Part shown: piece after piece, positions 47,104 through 58,415 of the stretch | Layout of the letters: each line of letters opens with the position of its first letter | How positions within the stretch are numbered: the first letter of the stretch is position 1 | Source: Anabas testudineus | Taxonomy: Eukaryota > Chordata > Actinopteri > Anabantiformes > Anabantidae | Length of the DNA: 64,000 nucleotides | Direction: 5' to 3' | Assembly: GCF_900324465.2 (NCBI RefSeq) | Contig: NC_046615.1 | Span: forward strand, 20,341,589 to 20,405,588 | Program-made: the position numbers and the translations under genes | Notes under the pieces: model-generated | What the model was told of the DNA's origin: nothing | The model's input: only the letters and a program-made list of their open reading frames with translations | The model's database searches: none

Positions 47104-49598
47104 GTTATTCTAACAACATATCTGTATATATATTTAATGTGTTGTGAAACAGAAATAACCGAGACTGTGAGTACAGTTTGACTTTACAGTGTTTTATCAC
47201 AGATAGGGAAGAATTCATCTCTACACTGACAACATGCCTCAACCTCAGTGAAGTACATCCAATACACACAAACCTGAACCAATAATAAACTGTCAGCGGA
47301 GTCCTCCTTACCTTTTTTTAAGCCAACTGGGAGGTTCTCTATGACTCTGTGGTCCAGCCAGTGCTGTTCTTGTTGTGGAGGATTCAGTCCATTTAGCAGT
47401 GTCTTCTTGGAGTCTTCCACTAGAGCCAGTTCACAACAAGTGGGATTGACTGTGTCCATCTCCTCCATCAAACTGGTCGGGGGACCCAGTGCTCCGAGCA
47501 AATCTATGACAGGGAGTTACTAATTATATGTTTTGGTTGTTACTGCACAAAATCAGCTGTGGCTCAGCTGTGAGGAGGATGAAAGTGGGAGAGCTCACCT
47601 CTGTCCTTCAAGAAACGAAGAGCATCCATGTAGCCGTTGTGGCAGATCTCAGCCAGCGTCTGTTGAGTACCAAAGTGGAAGTCATTAAGATTTATTTGCT
47701 CTTCTTTTACAGTGCAGATAGACGCTTAAGCATCATTTGTACTGAATACACTAAATACATTCATTTGTTTCTCTCTCTCTGCTGTCAAAGCTCTCATTTA
47801 AAGGCCAGGTTTAAACCCCAGAGCTTTAAAGTCCAGGAGCTCTGGACAGGGACACACCTCAGGTTTGGTAGGTAGGAAGGACGTACAGACACGATGTACA
47901 TTGCCAGTGTTGACCTGAATGCTAACGTTGCCGTAGTGTGCCTCAAAAAAGTTGAATGTACCCTCTCTGGGGCAGATGTCGCTCTCGCCTGAGAACGGCG
48001 CCACAGTGATGGTGTTCCTCTGCTCGAACAGGGGCATGTTGTTGCTCAGGGCTCCATCCATGTAGCGCTGAGGGGAAAGAGAAAGGACTCAATGTTTGGA
48101 CAAATCAGCTCCCAGGGTTTAGACGTGTAGCAGAGAAACATCTGAATGTTACTGAACCTCCGCTTATTTTACATTAAAGTAAAAATTTGTTGGATGTGAA
48201 CATTTCTGAAGGTAAGAACATTTTGGTCCTTCTGATGCATTTTCAAAAAGGGAGAGACTGTTATCAACTCACCACTCCACGGTAAGAAGGTGGAATAAAA
48301 CCACAGTAAACAGGGAAAAAGCAGCTGCACATCAGAACCTGTAAAGACACAAATGTGTTCTGTGTTGTGACGGTTATGTATTAATGACAAGGCTGTAAAC
48401 CAGTACAAGCGCCATTTTACCTGAATGAGCTCTTCTCTACTCTCAAACTCAGACACCAAAACGTTTTTCCCATCGGTCAGCCTGGTGAGGGACACACAGA
48501 GCTTTCCTGAGGCCCGAACGTGGGCGTCTTCTGGAAGCTTCTCCAGAAGGGAATCGCGTACTGTCTGCAGCAGACTGAAGGTCGGGTGGAAAACACCCAG
48601 AGTGTGTTTTCTGGCCTCTTTCGCCGTGTTCAACACATCCACACAGAACTGTTCTGAGAAGGAAAACGCAGCAAAAATCTGTGATAATGACAGCTTTATT
48701 AGGTATTATTACGAGGTTCTACAATAAGATATAATATAATATTTTCCTTTTTTCAGCGCTCTTTGCTTGTTTTTATCTTTTATCCATTTGTGATTTCAGG
48801 TTGTGGCTACATCAGCGAAACACCTGAACATAAACAACATTACAGTGCTGTTGTCACTGTGTTGTTATTCTAGCTGTGCTGGTAATAGTATTAATGTGTG
48901 TGTGTGTGTGTTTGTGAGAGAGGGGTTGGTTTTTGCCCTCATTCACTTCCTTTGGTTTTGAACTCCATGTTGTGACCTCTGGAGTTTGCTCTCACTATTG
49001 CATGGATTCTGTGCGTCAGTGAAGCTGCCAAGTCCATTGTTTGCTCTAAATATCAATCACAGAACTCGTTCCGAGATAGCACAGCCTGAGCTTAATGAAT
49101 GGACAAAAACAATTATGACAGGAAAATATTTATGTCCGACACAAAGTTATCTACAGTAATATAGTGTCATAAAACAATCAGAAAGCATTTTATCTGTTCT
49201 TTAATCTTTATCTAATGTCAAACGTTACTCCACCAATGAAGAAATGAAGAAATGCTCAAAACAACCCCACTAGGGAAACCTGAAACGTACTGACAGGATG
49301 ACAGATACTAAGTCATATGTTAAACTTTTCCAGCTAAACTGCACAATTAAAATAATCCATCTTCCAGAGGGGATAAACTCTAACCTGCAATGAACAATAA
49401 ATGTGACTCACCAATGGGAATCCCAACAGCCAGAGCTGCAGCAACAAGACAACCAGATGAAGCTCCGCCGATTTTAGACACTCCATGAACCAACCGTGGA
49501 ACCCGCTCGAGGATACAACTCAAAGCTCCCAGGTAGTAAATACTCCTGAATCCACAGCCTGCAAACGAGATGTTCCACTCCTCGTCCCAGTTAAACAT
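46165..49598 (-). CDS. Patatin-like phospholipase, PNPLA2/3 group, copy A
   Basis: Nine coding exons on the minus strand: 49412-49598, 48421-48653, 48273-48338, 47858-48067, 47599-47659, 47312-47503, 46910-47051, 46584-46646, 46165-46285. They give 1275 nt, or 424 aa. The start [17 protein letters not shown] matches the family N-terminus. The glycine-rich oxyanion loop [11 protein letters not shown], the lipase motif GASSG (Ser47) and the DGA motif (Asp166) form the patatin Ser-Asp dyad. Residue 148 (human PNPLA3 Ile148) is Phe. Exon 7 encodes a long hydrophobic stretch, [20 protein letters not shown], suited to membrane or lipid-droplet attachment. The C-terminus is short and lacks the WIPDVP segment seen in copy B. 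Triacylglycerol lipase or acyltransferase activity is known for the family; specificity here is unknown. Confidence 0.93.
47055..47101. repeat. (CA)n microsatellite abutting a splice acceptor
   Basis: About 23 CA units. On the minus strand the (TG)n run directly precedes the TTAG acceptor of exon 7 of phospholipase copy A, four bases from the exon. Confidence 0.95.
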
Positions 49599-50646
49599 CT
49601 TCTGAGGCCAACGGAAACTCAAAACTGCATCTTTTGTGTCTGCACAGCTCAGCAGGTGTCTATGGCTCCCATAACAAGTTTTATCTCATGTTCAGTCGGT
49701 TATGGTACAGTATTGCACAACTTACTAGAGTCAAACGTCACATTTCAAAATAGAAAACAGGCTGAGGTTACTCCGACTAGCTGCAGGTCATGTGATCCAG
49801 TTTTCATAACAGCTAAACTGTGCCCAGCATTATGAAACAAGCCATCAGCAGATATTGATTTTAATGCTTAATTTGCATATGAAATTCATTAATTGATACC
49901 CTATACTTGTTTGTGTATGTTTTAATGCACATGATCAGTGATAAGTAAAAATATATTTAATTCATAAATACATAGATGACCTGGTTCACTTTTGAATTAA
50001 ATTAGATTTTTTTGTAAATTCATAAAAAAATAAATTTAGAAAAATATATATTTAGGCATCTAGTGTTATTTGGCCAATTCCAGGCAGTCATTAATTTATA
50101 TTGAAAGGCCCGATTTAGGTTCAGGACTTCAGATGCTCCATTTGAGTGACCATGATTGAGACCATCGCCACACTCAAAGCTTTAAAAATGGTTTTATAAC
50201 TTTGTCCAGGTCTGTGTATCAACCTTTCAATCACATTGGGTCCAGAGAGTTCCTCAGCATTTACAAAAATTTTAAGTCTGGACAGACAACCTGAAAACAT
50301 AATGCTGTTGTGGAGGCATGTTTTCTAAAGGGACACCCAAACTGAAAGATGCTAAAATGCTCCGTAGCTTAAGGAAATGCATGCATTGGAATAGAAACTT
50401 GCTTGTAATATAAATAACTGATTTGTGCAGCTTGAATAAAGACAGAACCCCAAGAACACATTTAGTTTTTCCCAGAAGGAATTCTACAACAGCACATTCA
50501 CATAGGGAAATATCAGGTTTCAGCCCATTTGATTTGTTAGTGCCATTTCCTTTGATAACACCACAGCACACAGGACATTTTGCATTCATTTATTCAATAT
50601 TTTCGCTTTTTTTCCCCCTTTCACTTCAGTGCAACATTAAATATAT
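49599..50646. other. Spacer between the two phospholipase genes
   Basis: It holds the upstream region of copy A (no TATA box recognised) and the 3' UTR of copy B. No coding frame is supported. Confidence 0.45.
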
Positions 50647-53600
50647 TTACTTGAATGCAGAAACAGACGCTGAATATTTAGTTTTCTTCAAGTTCGAAGT
50701 TTGCTCAGATGCAATATTTCGGATCCAACCCACAGCTCTGCCCAAACCCCAGCCGCTACCTGCGCCGTTTGGCGACTCTGTGGCGTCTTCATCAAACCCA
50801 GAGGTGGAGCTAGGGGTGGGTGTAGGGGGTGGAGTCAGCGGCATGTTGATGACCTCACCATGTGTGTTCCAGGTAAAGCTGAGGGTGGAGTCGGGCGTAG
50901 CCTCTGGGGTCTCCGGGAGACCATTTTCTTCACTCTGATCCCACATGTCGAGGCCCAACGGCAAGCTGGTGCATCTGCGCAGCGGCATCTCACTGAAAAA
51001 ATAAAATAAAATAGGGTGGAGAAGAAGAGTATTTACAGTTGGTCCAGTGCAGCTTAAACAATGGCACTATCCAAAAAATGATTTGTCCAATTAGACTAGT
51101 ATGTCTGAACTGCTGAAGGCACAACACAGTCATCTGATTACTGAAGAGCTTCATTTAGAAATTGCAAACCTGTCGTCATCCACTTCGTCCTTCCAAGCTT
51201 GTTTGTATATGTCTTCCACCATACCGTAGAGCCAGCTCACATCCTTGGGCACATCTGGGATCCAACCTGCTAGTCTGGAACAAAAAGTCAACGTCAAGTG
51301 AAAAATCTTCATTTGCAAACCAACTACAGTTGTCAGATCCGATGATCACAGAGAGAATATGGTTCTAAGGATGCTAGAAATCATTTAGAGTCGATATATT
51401 AACAGCTATATGCAGGTTTGAACTGTACCTCTGGGCTAGAGAGCGTGGCGGCTCCACAGGCTGAGTACCAGGGCTCTGCAGGTAAGAGCTCACTTTCTTT
51501 GGCAGGTACTTGGTCATGTTGGACAGCAGACCACCGGTGGTATGTGCCTCTCTACAGGCCTCACACAATACTGAAAACAAAAAGAACAGTTACACATTTA
51601 GTTTTACTTGCATTAAACGTACTGAACTGGTACAGTGGCAAGGAGGAGATCTCCTCACCTTTTTTGATGTTCAGAGGGAGGTGCTCGATGAGCTGTGGAT
51701 CCAGCCATAAGTGCTCTTCCTGAGTCGTTTTTAATTCCTTGTCCTGTGTGTTGTTATTTGATTCTTCAGCTTCAGCCACCGGCTCACAACAAGCAGGTTT
51801 CGGTGTCTCTAAACTCCTCAGTGGACACATACTGCTGATCAGATCTGTCAATGGACATGATGATAGTGAGATCTCTACAGTAACAAGTGTTCACTCCCAA
51901 TATTTAGCCACAGTTAAGCTTCCAATCTATCAGATATTAGTGTTGTTGAGTGAAATATTTCCATTACAAATATTTAACAGCACTTTTGACAAAATATCCT
52001 TACTGTTCTCTTGCAGGAAGCGGAGAGCATCCATGTAGCCATTGTGGCAGATTTCAGCAATAGCCTGTAAAAAAAAAAAAAAAAAAGTTTTTATTGAGCA
52101 TATAAGGTTCGATCTGCTCCCAGTTACTTTGACTGGGCTAAAATATGTTAAAACAGAGAACTAGATTTGTTCATGATATTATTGCTTAACCAGACCAAAC
52201 GCTTCAAGGCTCTTAAAGGTTTCTAACTGTGACAAGCTGCAGTCAGAAGCTCCCACAACATGGAGCCTCTGTGTCTCACCTCAGGCTCTGGAGGGAAGAA
52301 GGTGCTGGTGACTCTGTACATGTTCTCGGAGCTGACCTGGATGCTGACATTGCTGAAGCGCACCTCGTGAAAGCTGAGAGTGCTCGCTCGGGGGCAAATG
52401 TCGTTCTCACCGGCATACGCAGAGAACGTGATGGTGTTTCTGTGGTGACAGCGAGGCAAGTTGTCACTGATGGCGCCGTCCACATAGTGCTGAGTATAAA
52501 AGGAAGGCGCTAATCAGTAGGTGAAATTGAGATTAAAAGAAATTAACAACCATTACGTGTTGACCAAGTTGCTGTAAATCACTCAGATCATGCAGTGACT
52601 GATTTGACAGATAATTATATTTTTAAATGTGAATATAAGTTTAAATTTAAACTGCCTGAACATGATGCTCCTCTATAAACAACACTTGATTGTTGACAGT
52701 GTGTGATTTTATTTGTGTTCCATTTTTATGTAATGCACCTATTTCAAGGCTTCTGTCTTGCAATACATTAAAATGCTAGTGAATGTAGTACAACAGAAAT
52801 AAACTGATCTACATGCAGTGTGTAAATACATGCAAAGCTCATCCTATAATATTCTAGTGTTGTGTACTAGATGTACTCTGTTACAGAAAGTAAATGCACC
52901 AAAACAATTAGAAACACATGCATGTACATACAGTACTTTTCCAAATATATAGAGCAGAGTAATTTTACATGTTGATATAATTGAGACAAGTGAACCTTTA
53001 AGCACAGATGTTGCCTTCAGTGTCTGACTGTACTCAGAATAAATTTCAGTTTCAGGCTAAACTATGCTGAGTGCACTGAACACAAACGTCTCAGCATTCA
53101 GTATAAAATGTTTAGTGGTTCACTCACCACTCCTCGGTAGGTAGGTGGGATAACACCGCAGTAGAAAGGGACAAAGCAGCTGCACAGAAGGGCCTAGAAA
53201 AGGCAAATATTACTGTGTATTACTAACAAACACAAACATCTTGTACAGAGAAACAATGTGGTAATCGTTTAATTCAGTTTGGTTTAACACAAACATGAAA
53301 AAATATTTTTGGATAACCTGCTCTGCTCAACTCTCAAACTGCACAACGTACCTGAATGAGCTCCTCTCTGCTGTCAAACTCTGACACTAGTACGTTCTTC
53401 CCATCAGACACTCGGGTCAAAGACACGCAGAGCTTCCCGGAGACTCTGACGTGTGCGTCGTCTGGAAGGTTCCCCAGCAGGGAGTCCTGGACGTTCTGCA
53501 GCAGGTTGTACGCTGGGTGCAGGGGCCCCAGCCTGCTCTTTCTGGCCTCTTTAGACATGTTCATCAAGGCAGCACAACAAGTCTCTGCTCAGAGCAACAC

Positions 53601-54096
53601 AGTCATTAGATACTGTGCTTTAATGGTGGAAATGGCAATTCTATATTAACCACCCATTCAAAATGTTGAATATTTACAGTATCATGTGGCTGATGTAATA
53701 AAAAAAAAAAACAGCAGAACAGCACTGATCTGTTCGTGTCTCTGCAGATCTTTGTAACAGAACAGTATTTGTCAGTAGATTACTTTAGGTAGAATCAAAG
53801 CTCAGTCTGTGCAGGTTTATTTTCCATTTCTCTGTTTTTATTTCACATCCATTTTATGCAAATCTGATTTTTTTTTTTTTTAATTTTGACTTCAAATTTG
53901 AGTTTAAATTTCAAACTTCGACTTGTCCAGAATTCAGTGCACTTATGCTGCAAACTTTTTAATTGTAATGATAACCAACTGTTCAGGCAGGTTTGAGGGT
54001 TGATCCTGAGATCAGCTGTCCTCCTGAGGAGACTGAGCCTCTGCAGCCATATTTTATTAGTTACACTTTAATTTGATGATAATTTGGTTTTTGGGC

Positions 54097-54165
<69 letters not shown>

Positions 54166-54642
54166 TGCCTACTGTTCCTTTCCAGGACCAAGTTAAAAAA
54201 GTTTTAATGGGTTCAGAAAATCAGAAGTTTAAATATAACGAGCTCATAATTAATCATGAAGACACAGGAAACACCTGTTACATAATCAGTCATATTAATT
54301 AGTGGCTGTCATTTAATATTAATCACAGTACACCGATCGATTGGATTATTCTATTAATTAAGTCATTAATCTGTCCAGTACATTCGTTAACTACCAACGG
54401 AGCCTTTAAATGAGCGATTCTTCCATTGAATTAGGTTCAGTGAGACACAACTCACCCAGAGGAAGTCCAAGAGTCACGACAGCCGCCATCAGAGCTCCTG
54501 CAGAAGCTCCGCAGATTTTCGAAGCGTCCTGTATCAGGGACGGACACCGTTCAAGCACACAGCTGGCAGCACCCACATAATAAATCCCCATAAAACCGCA
54601 GCCTGCAAAGGAGATGCTCCATTCCTTCTGCAAATCAAGCAT
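50647..54642 (-). CDS. pnpla3: Patatin-like phospholipase, PNPLA2/3 group, copy B (pnpla3-like)
   Basis: Nine coding exons on the minus strand: 54456-54642, 53352-53584, 53128-53193, 52280-52489, 52004-52064, 51659-51844, 51429-51570, 51170-51274, 50647-50992. They give 1536 nt, or 511 aa (PNPLA3 481, PNPLA2 504 in human). The first five exons have the same sizes as copy A. The start is [17 protein letters not shown]. The oxyanion loop [11 protein letters not shown], lipase motif GASAG (Ser47) and DGA (Asp166) are intact. Residue 148 is Val. The C-terminal half contains [16 protein letters not shown], shared with human PNPLA2/3, then [11 protein letters not shown] and a Pro/Thr/Ser-rich tail. 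These enzymes act on triglyceride and retinyl ester at lipid droplets. Orthology to PNPLA3 rather than PNPLA2 rests on linkage to samm50 and is not settled by sequence. Confidence 0.92.
54100..54174. repeat. (ATT)n microsatellite
   Basis: About 24 uninterrupted ATT units in the first intron of phospholipase copy B. Confidence 0.97.
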
Positions 54643-54967
54643 CTTCTCAGGTGTAACTCAGCTGATAGAGTCCAGGTACTAATCCGGCAGCCCTGCAAAT
54701 GTCTTGTTGAAAAGTAAAATTAAAATTATGGGGATCTATGTTGGTCTCCTACCAGCTTCCCATCACCTGCACAGAGTAACTAGATATGAATAGAAAACCC
54801 AACTGTGGGCAATTTCTAATTAGCAGCTGTTTTCCTATTGGCTGGGAAAAGTCACGTGGCAGAAGCTTGAAGCCGAAGCCACGAACACAACCTTTGACCC
54901 CATGCCAAAGAGTGAAGTCTCTGCAAATGTGCTTTTAGAGACATTCTGGTGCTTTTTCGTTTTTAAA
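54643..54967. promoter_or_regulatory. Short head-to-head promoter (phospholipase B / oxygenase 1)
   Basis: Only 325 bp separate the two divergent start codons. The interval contains an inverted CCAAT box (ATTGG, 54837-54841) and a GTCACGTG E-box (54851-54858; USF/TFE type). A shared bidirectional promoter is likely, unless either gene has a remote non-coding first exon. Confidence 0.5.
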
Positions 54968-57209
54968 ATGAGCATTCCTGTAGTGGACTTTGGTGCATAC
55001 AGCCTCAGTGAGAAAGATCTTACTGAGGAGCAGCTGCACAAGTTGAGCAACGAGCTGAAAACAGCTTTTACAGAAGTTGGATTTGTTTTTCTGGAGAACA
55101 CTGGGATCACTGAGGAGGAGGTGAGTTCAACAAATCAGTCAAAGTAGCCTGTAGCTGGTTGATGGTGCTGAATGTAGACTGTCCCTCTTTAATCCTGCTG
55201 TGTGTGTGTTGGGGTAGGTGGACCATGTTATGGACATATGTAAGAAATTCTTCCTGCAGCCAGAGGAGCTGAAGCAGCCCTTCAGCAGGAAAAGCTTTGC
55301 CAACAATCCCAACCACGGCTGGGTGTCTTTGGAGACGGAGAGGTACCATCCACAAATGACACATTACTTCCTGTCTGCACAAATTACTGGTTTTACATTA
55401 AAGTGATGCTTTTTAGGTTGAACCCACGTCGACCCGGAGACCTAAAGGAGGCGTTCAACACTGCTTCTCTTCATCCTGACATAGTAAAGATCCACTGTCA
55501 ACGTTTGACATTGTACATTTCACACACCTACCTCAGGATTATTTATTTGCTTACACAACAGACGCCAAATTGATCTGACTTTATGACTTAATCTGTTGTC
55601 AGTTTGAAGGTCAAAGTACCAGATATTTTATAGCTGATTTTGCACTAGAGAACATTTTATTGTTCTGTTTTATTTAGATCTTGACTGATAACTTGTTCTT
55701 CAGATATGACAACGAAGCTGCCACTGATAAATCAGCATTGGCCTGTAAAGGCACCAATAAATTGTGTTTGGAAAAACCAAAGATGGTTATTTCCAAACTG
55801 TACAGTTGTTTAACTAATTTGAAAATTCATATCATATATTTTAAATTGGTATTAATCGGCCTAAAAAATGCTGTTCTCTTTTGTGTAGAAGTGGCCGTCG
55901 TCTGAGGCTCTAAAGGAGTTCAAGGAGATCCAGACATCTTTCTTCCTGCGCTGCAAAGAGCTGAGTCTGCGGGTGCTGAGAGTCATGGCCCTCAGCCTGG
56001 GTCTGGACCCAGAACTGTTCCTGAATGCACACAGTTTAATAGGAAGTATGTGAAGATCACAACACCTGCTGTTTTCATTATGAAGTATTTGTTGGTTTTT
56101 ATGTAAAAGAAGCAGCTTTTTCACAAATGATTGAAACTTTCTCAGTGTAAAAAAAAAAAAAAAAAAAGACTCACAACAGGACAAAACTTAAAACCTTTTT
56201 TAAACTTTGTCTAAACTCGCTGTGACGGTGCTGTTGTGTCTCCTGTAGCTGATAAAAACGGTACAACTCTGCGGTCCCTCTACTACCCACCAGTGGAAAG
56301 TGAAAAGGCGAAGGAGGGTCAGCTGCGATGTGGAGAGCATTCAGACTACGGCAGCATCACTCTGCTGTTCCAGAGCTCTGAAGGTCTGCAGGTAACATCG
56401 AATCATCTGCTGACATCATCACTGTCATTTACACCTGGTGAATTCCACATAACATAATTTCCCTAAATGAACTATCTCAGAAGTTACATTTGACTTTAGT
56501 GATGTTGACCTTTGTTTTTAAAATCACGTTCGACTCACTGCCCACTGACAAATGAAATGGTGGAGCTGCTTTAGACTAAGTAGAAAATCTCCTGGCACGT
56601 AGCTGACCTGACCTTCTGTTCACTCTCAGGTCCGTAAACGTTCAGGTGAAGTCATCTGTGCTCCCATCATCCCCGGGACAGTCCTCATCAACATCGCTGA
56701 CCTGATGCAGCGCTGGACAAGTGATCAGTTTGTGTCTGTGGTGAGTTAAGACAGATGTTCAGTTGCATCAGTGACCAGATGTCTTCTGTGAAGAAGAAAT
56801 ATTTAAGATTTTGAACTATAACAGTATTTAAGCTAATTTGGGTCATTGACCATGTAGAAAAAGTAAAACCTCTAATACCTCTGAATCTAGCTGTGAGTAC
56901 ACAGCTTGGGCTGCAAAAGCTTCACTTACAGTTATTATAGGTCAACAAATTCTCCTTTTTCTATAGTTTACATTAGGATCTTGGTGAAACAATAAAGGCG
57001 TCTAATTGCAGCTGTCCCTTGTTCCTCAGCGCCACAGGGTTTTGTTGCCTCCTGTTGGAGACTCCAGCACACGTCAGTCTTTGGCTTTCTTTGTTCAGCC
57101 GGATGACGACGTTCTGATCACCTGCTGCGATGGATCCAACAAATATCCTCCAATTACAGCTGGTGACTATCTGATGGAGCGCTTCAATGACTCGTACGGA
57201 CGAAACTGA
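54968..57209 (+). CDS. 2-oxoglutarate/Fe(II)-dependent oxygenase, isopenicillin N synthase-like, copy 1
   Basis: Seven coding exons: 54968-55120, 55218-55342, 55417-55483, 55889-56045, 56249-56391, 56630-56740, 57030-57209. They give 936 nt, or 311 aa. The N-terminal DIOX_N-type domain starts MSIPVVDFGAYSL and contains NPNHGW. The C-terminal jelly-roll domain has the iron-binding triad His198-x-Asp200 (GEHSDYGSITLLF) and His254 (SVRHRVLLPP). The 2-oxoglutarate-binding pair is Arg267-x-Ser269 (STRQSLAFF). All catalytic residues are present, so an active enzyme is expected. The superfamily includes plant and fungal oxygenases and isopenicillin N synthase. I know of no established substrate for these animal members. 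The start is chosen because it is conserved in all three copies; an in-frame ATG is not needed upstream. Confidence 0.93.
55039..55459 (+). repeat. Near-identical tract shared with oxygenase copy 3
   Basis: From the middle of exon 1 through intron 1, exon 2, intron 2 and most of exon 3, this stretch matches 63268-63690 almost base for base. I see only a small change after AAAGTAG and one TG-repeat length difference. Sequence on both sides diverges clearly. Confidence 0.85.
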
Positions 57210-58415
57210 AGTTCTACACATGAAATATGTTGCACAGCTGTCGATCATGTTGGTTTTTATCAAAAAGCTGAATCTGTCTTTTAGTTTTTTTAGATTTTTA
57301 ATTCGAATATGATTGTTTATAATCACTGGGCCAGTGTGTGTGATAAAAGAGAACGAAACAATCCTTTGAATTTGCAGTTCATTCATTTTATTGTGCACAT
57401 TCACAGTTGAATTAATGAATAATGACACAAATTCACAGTACAAACACTTTACTCATGTTACCTTTAGAATTCATACAATCAAACACCAGCACAATCATAT
57501 TAAATTCAATATTTCAATTCCAGAGCCACCGGGAGTCGAACCACTAGTCCTGGGGTACATGGACATAGATTTATGTTGGGACAGGTCCTGCTGTATCAGA
57601 GGAAAGGACTTAAAGAACCTTAGGAACTGCATGTTTGAGCTCACAACTGTCAAGTTTCCCAATATCCAGATGGCAACCTCTTCAAATTAGATCTCCTCGA
57701 CAAATGATCCTTGTAAACCATTTATAAATATAAACACGTTTTATTAACTCAGACTAAGAACTAAGGTGGACAGCAGTGTGAGCAGCGATGGAGAAGCCAC
57801 AGTTCTTCAGTTGTGGGTTTGGAACAGAAAGTCAGTGTATAAATAGGGCAGACGTGACAGATCAGTACTTTGGTTAATGGTCTTTTAACTGCATGGGGTC
57901 AGTGATGTGCTGGGTCTAAAGTGCACCAGACAGCACTTTTGTATTGTATTTTTGTATTTTCTGTAGATCTTTTTATCCCTGTAATTATTAACAGTATTAT
58001 TTCTTTTCTTTATGTCATATTTATATCATATGTTTCGTTAAATAGACATTAATGCTGTGATTCATTGTACTGCAACTACCGCAGAGACTCGTTATAAAAA
58101 CAGTACATTAATTTTTTCTGATACGTGCAGCCCTGTGAATAACATCCGTACAAAGCACCGTCTGACATGATCCAGGCTCTAATTTAAAAATAAAAAGGAC
58201 AAATAGACGAGTCGCCGTAAGATGCGCAGTGAAAACACGTGCGTCATATGACGCCGCTACTCCCGAGTCTTAGGAACTAACGTCCGGCAGTTCTGCGTGC
58301 AGCGCCATGTTTTCATACAGTTGGATCTAAACAGCCATGTTTGATCGTGTGCAAGTCGTTTCAGGCTGCAAATCTGCATCCAGACTTTACCATACATTTG
58401 TCTTTAGTTTTTAAA
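57210..58415. other. Spacer between oxygenase copies 1 and 2
   Basis: It begins with a 3' flank that resembles the flank after copy 2 (for example AAAAGCTGAATCTGTC against AAAGGCTGAATATGTC). It ends with the copy 2 promoter. No coding frame is supported. A lone Pol III B-box-like sequence is discussed among rejected items. Confidence 0.45.
58241..58254. promoter_or_regulatory. Perfect 14-bp palindrome in oxygenase copy 2 promoter
   Basis: GCGTCATATGACGC is its own reverse complement and contains two CRE-like TGACGC half-sites around a CATATG E-box. It is 162 bp upstream of the copy 2 start codon. Copy 3 has TGTGACGTAACTAC at a similar place (about 62974-62987). Both are followed by a related GAAACTAACGT-like sequence. 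Confidence 0.4.

Noticed and set aside
49598-49622. Eight-codon upstream extension of phospholipase copy A
   Set aside because: It would start at TTG, not ATG; the family start MFNWDEEW aligns with human MYDAERGW.
54654-54700. TAACTCAGCTGATAGAG, similar to a tRNA A-box
   Set aside because: No B-box or acceptor stem follows at tRNA spacing; chance similarity in the leader of phospholipase copy B.
57520-57560. Minus-strand GGTTCGACTCCCGG, a perfect Pol III B-box-like sequence
   Set aside because: No A-box or cloverleaf could be drawn at the right spacing and the T-stem does not pair, so I do not call a tRNA or SINE; a SINE tail remains possible.
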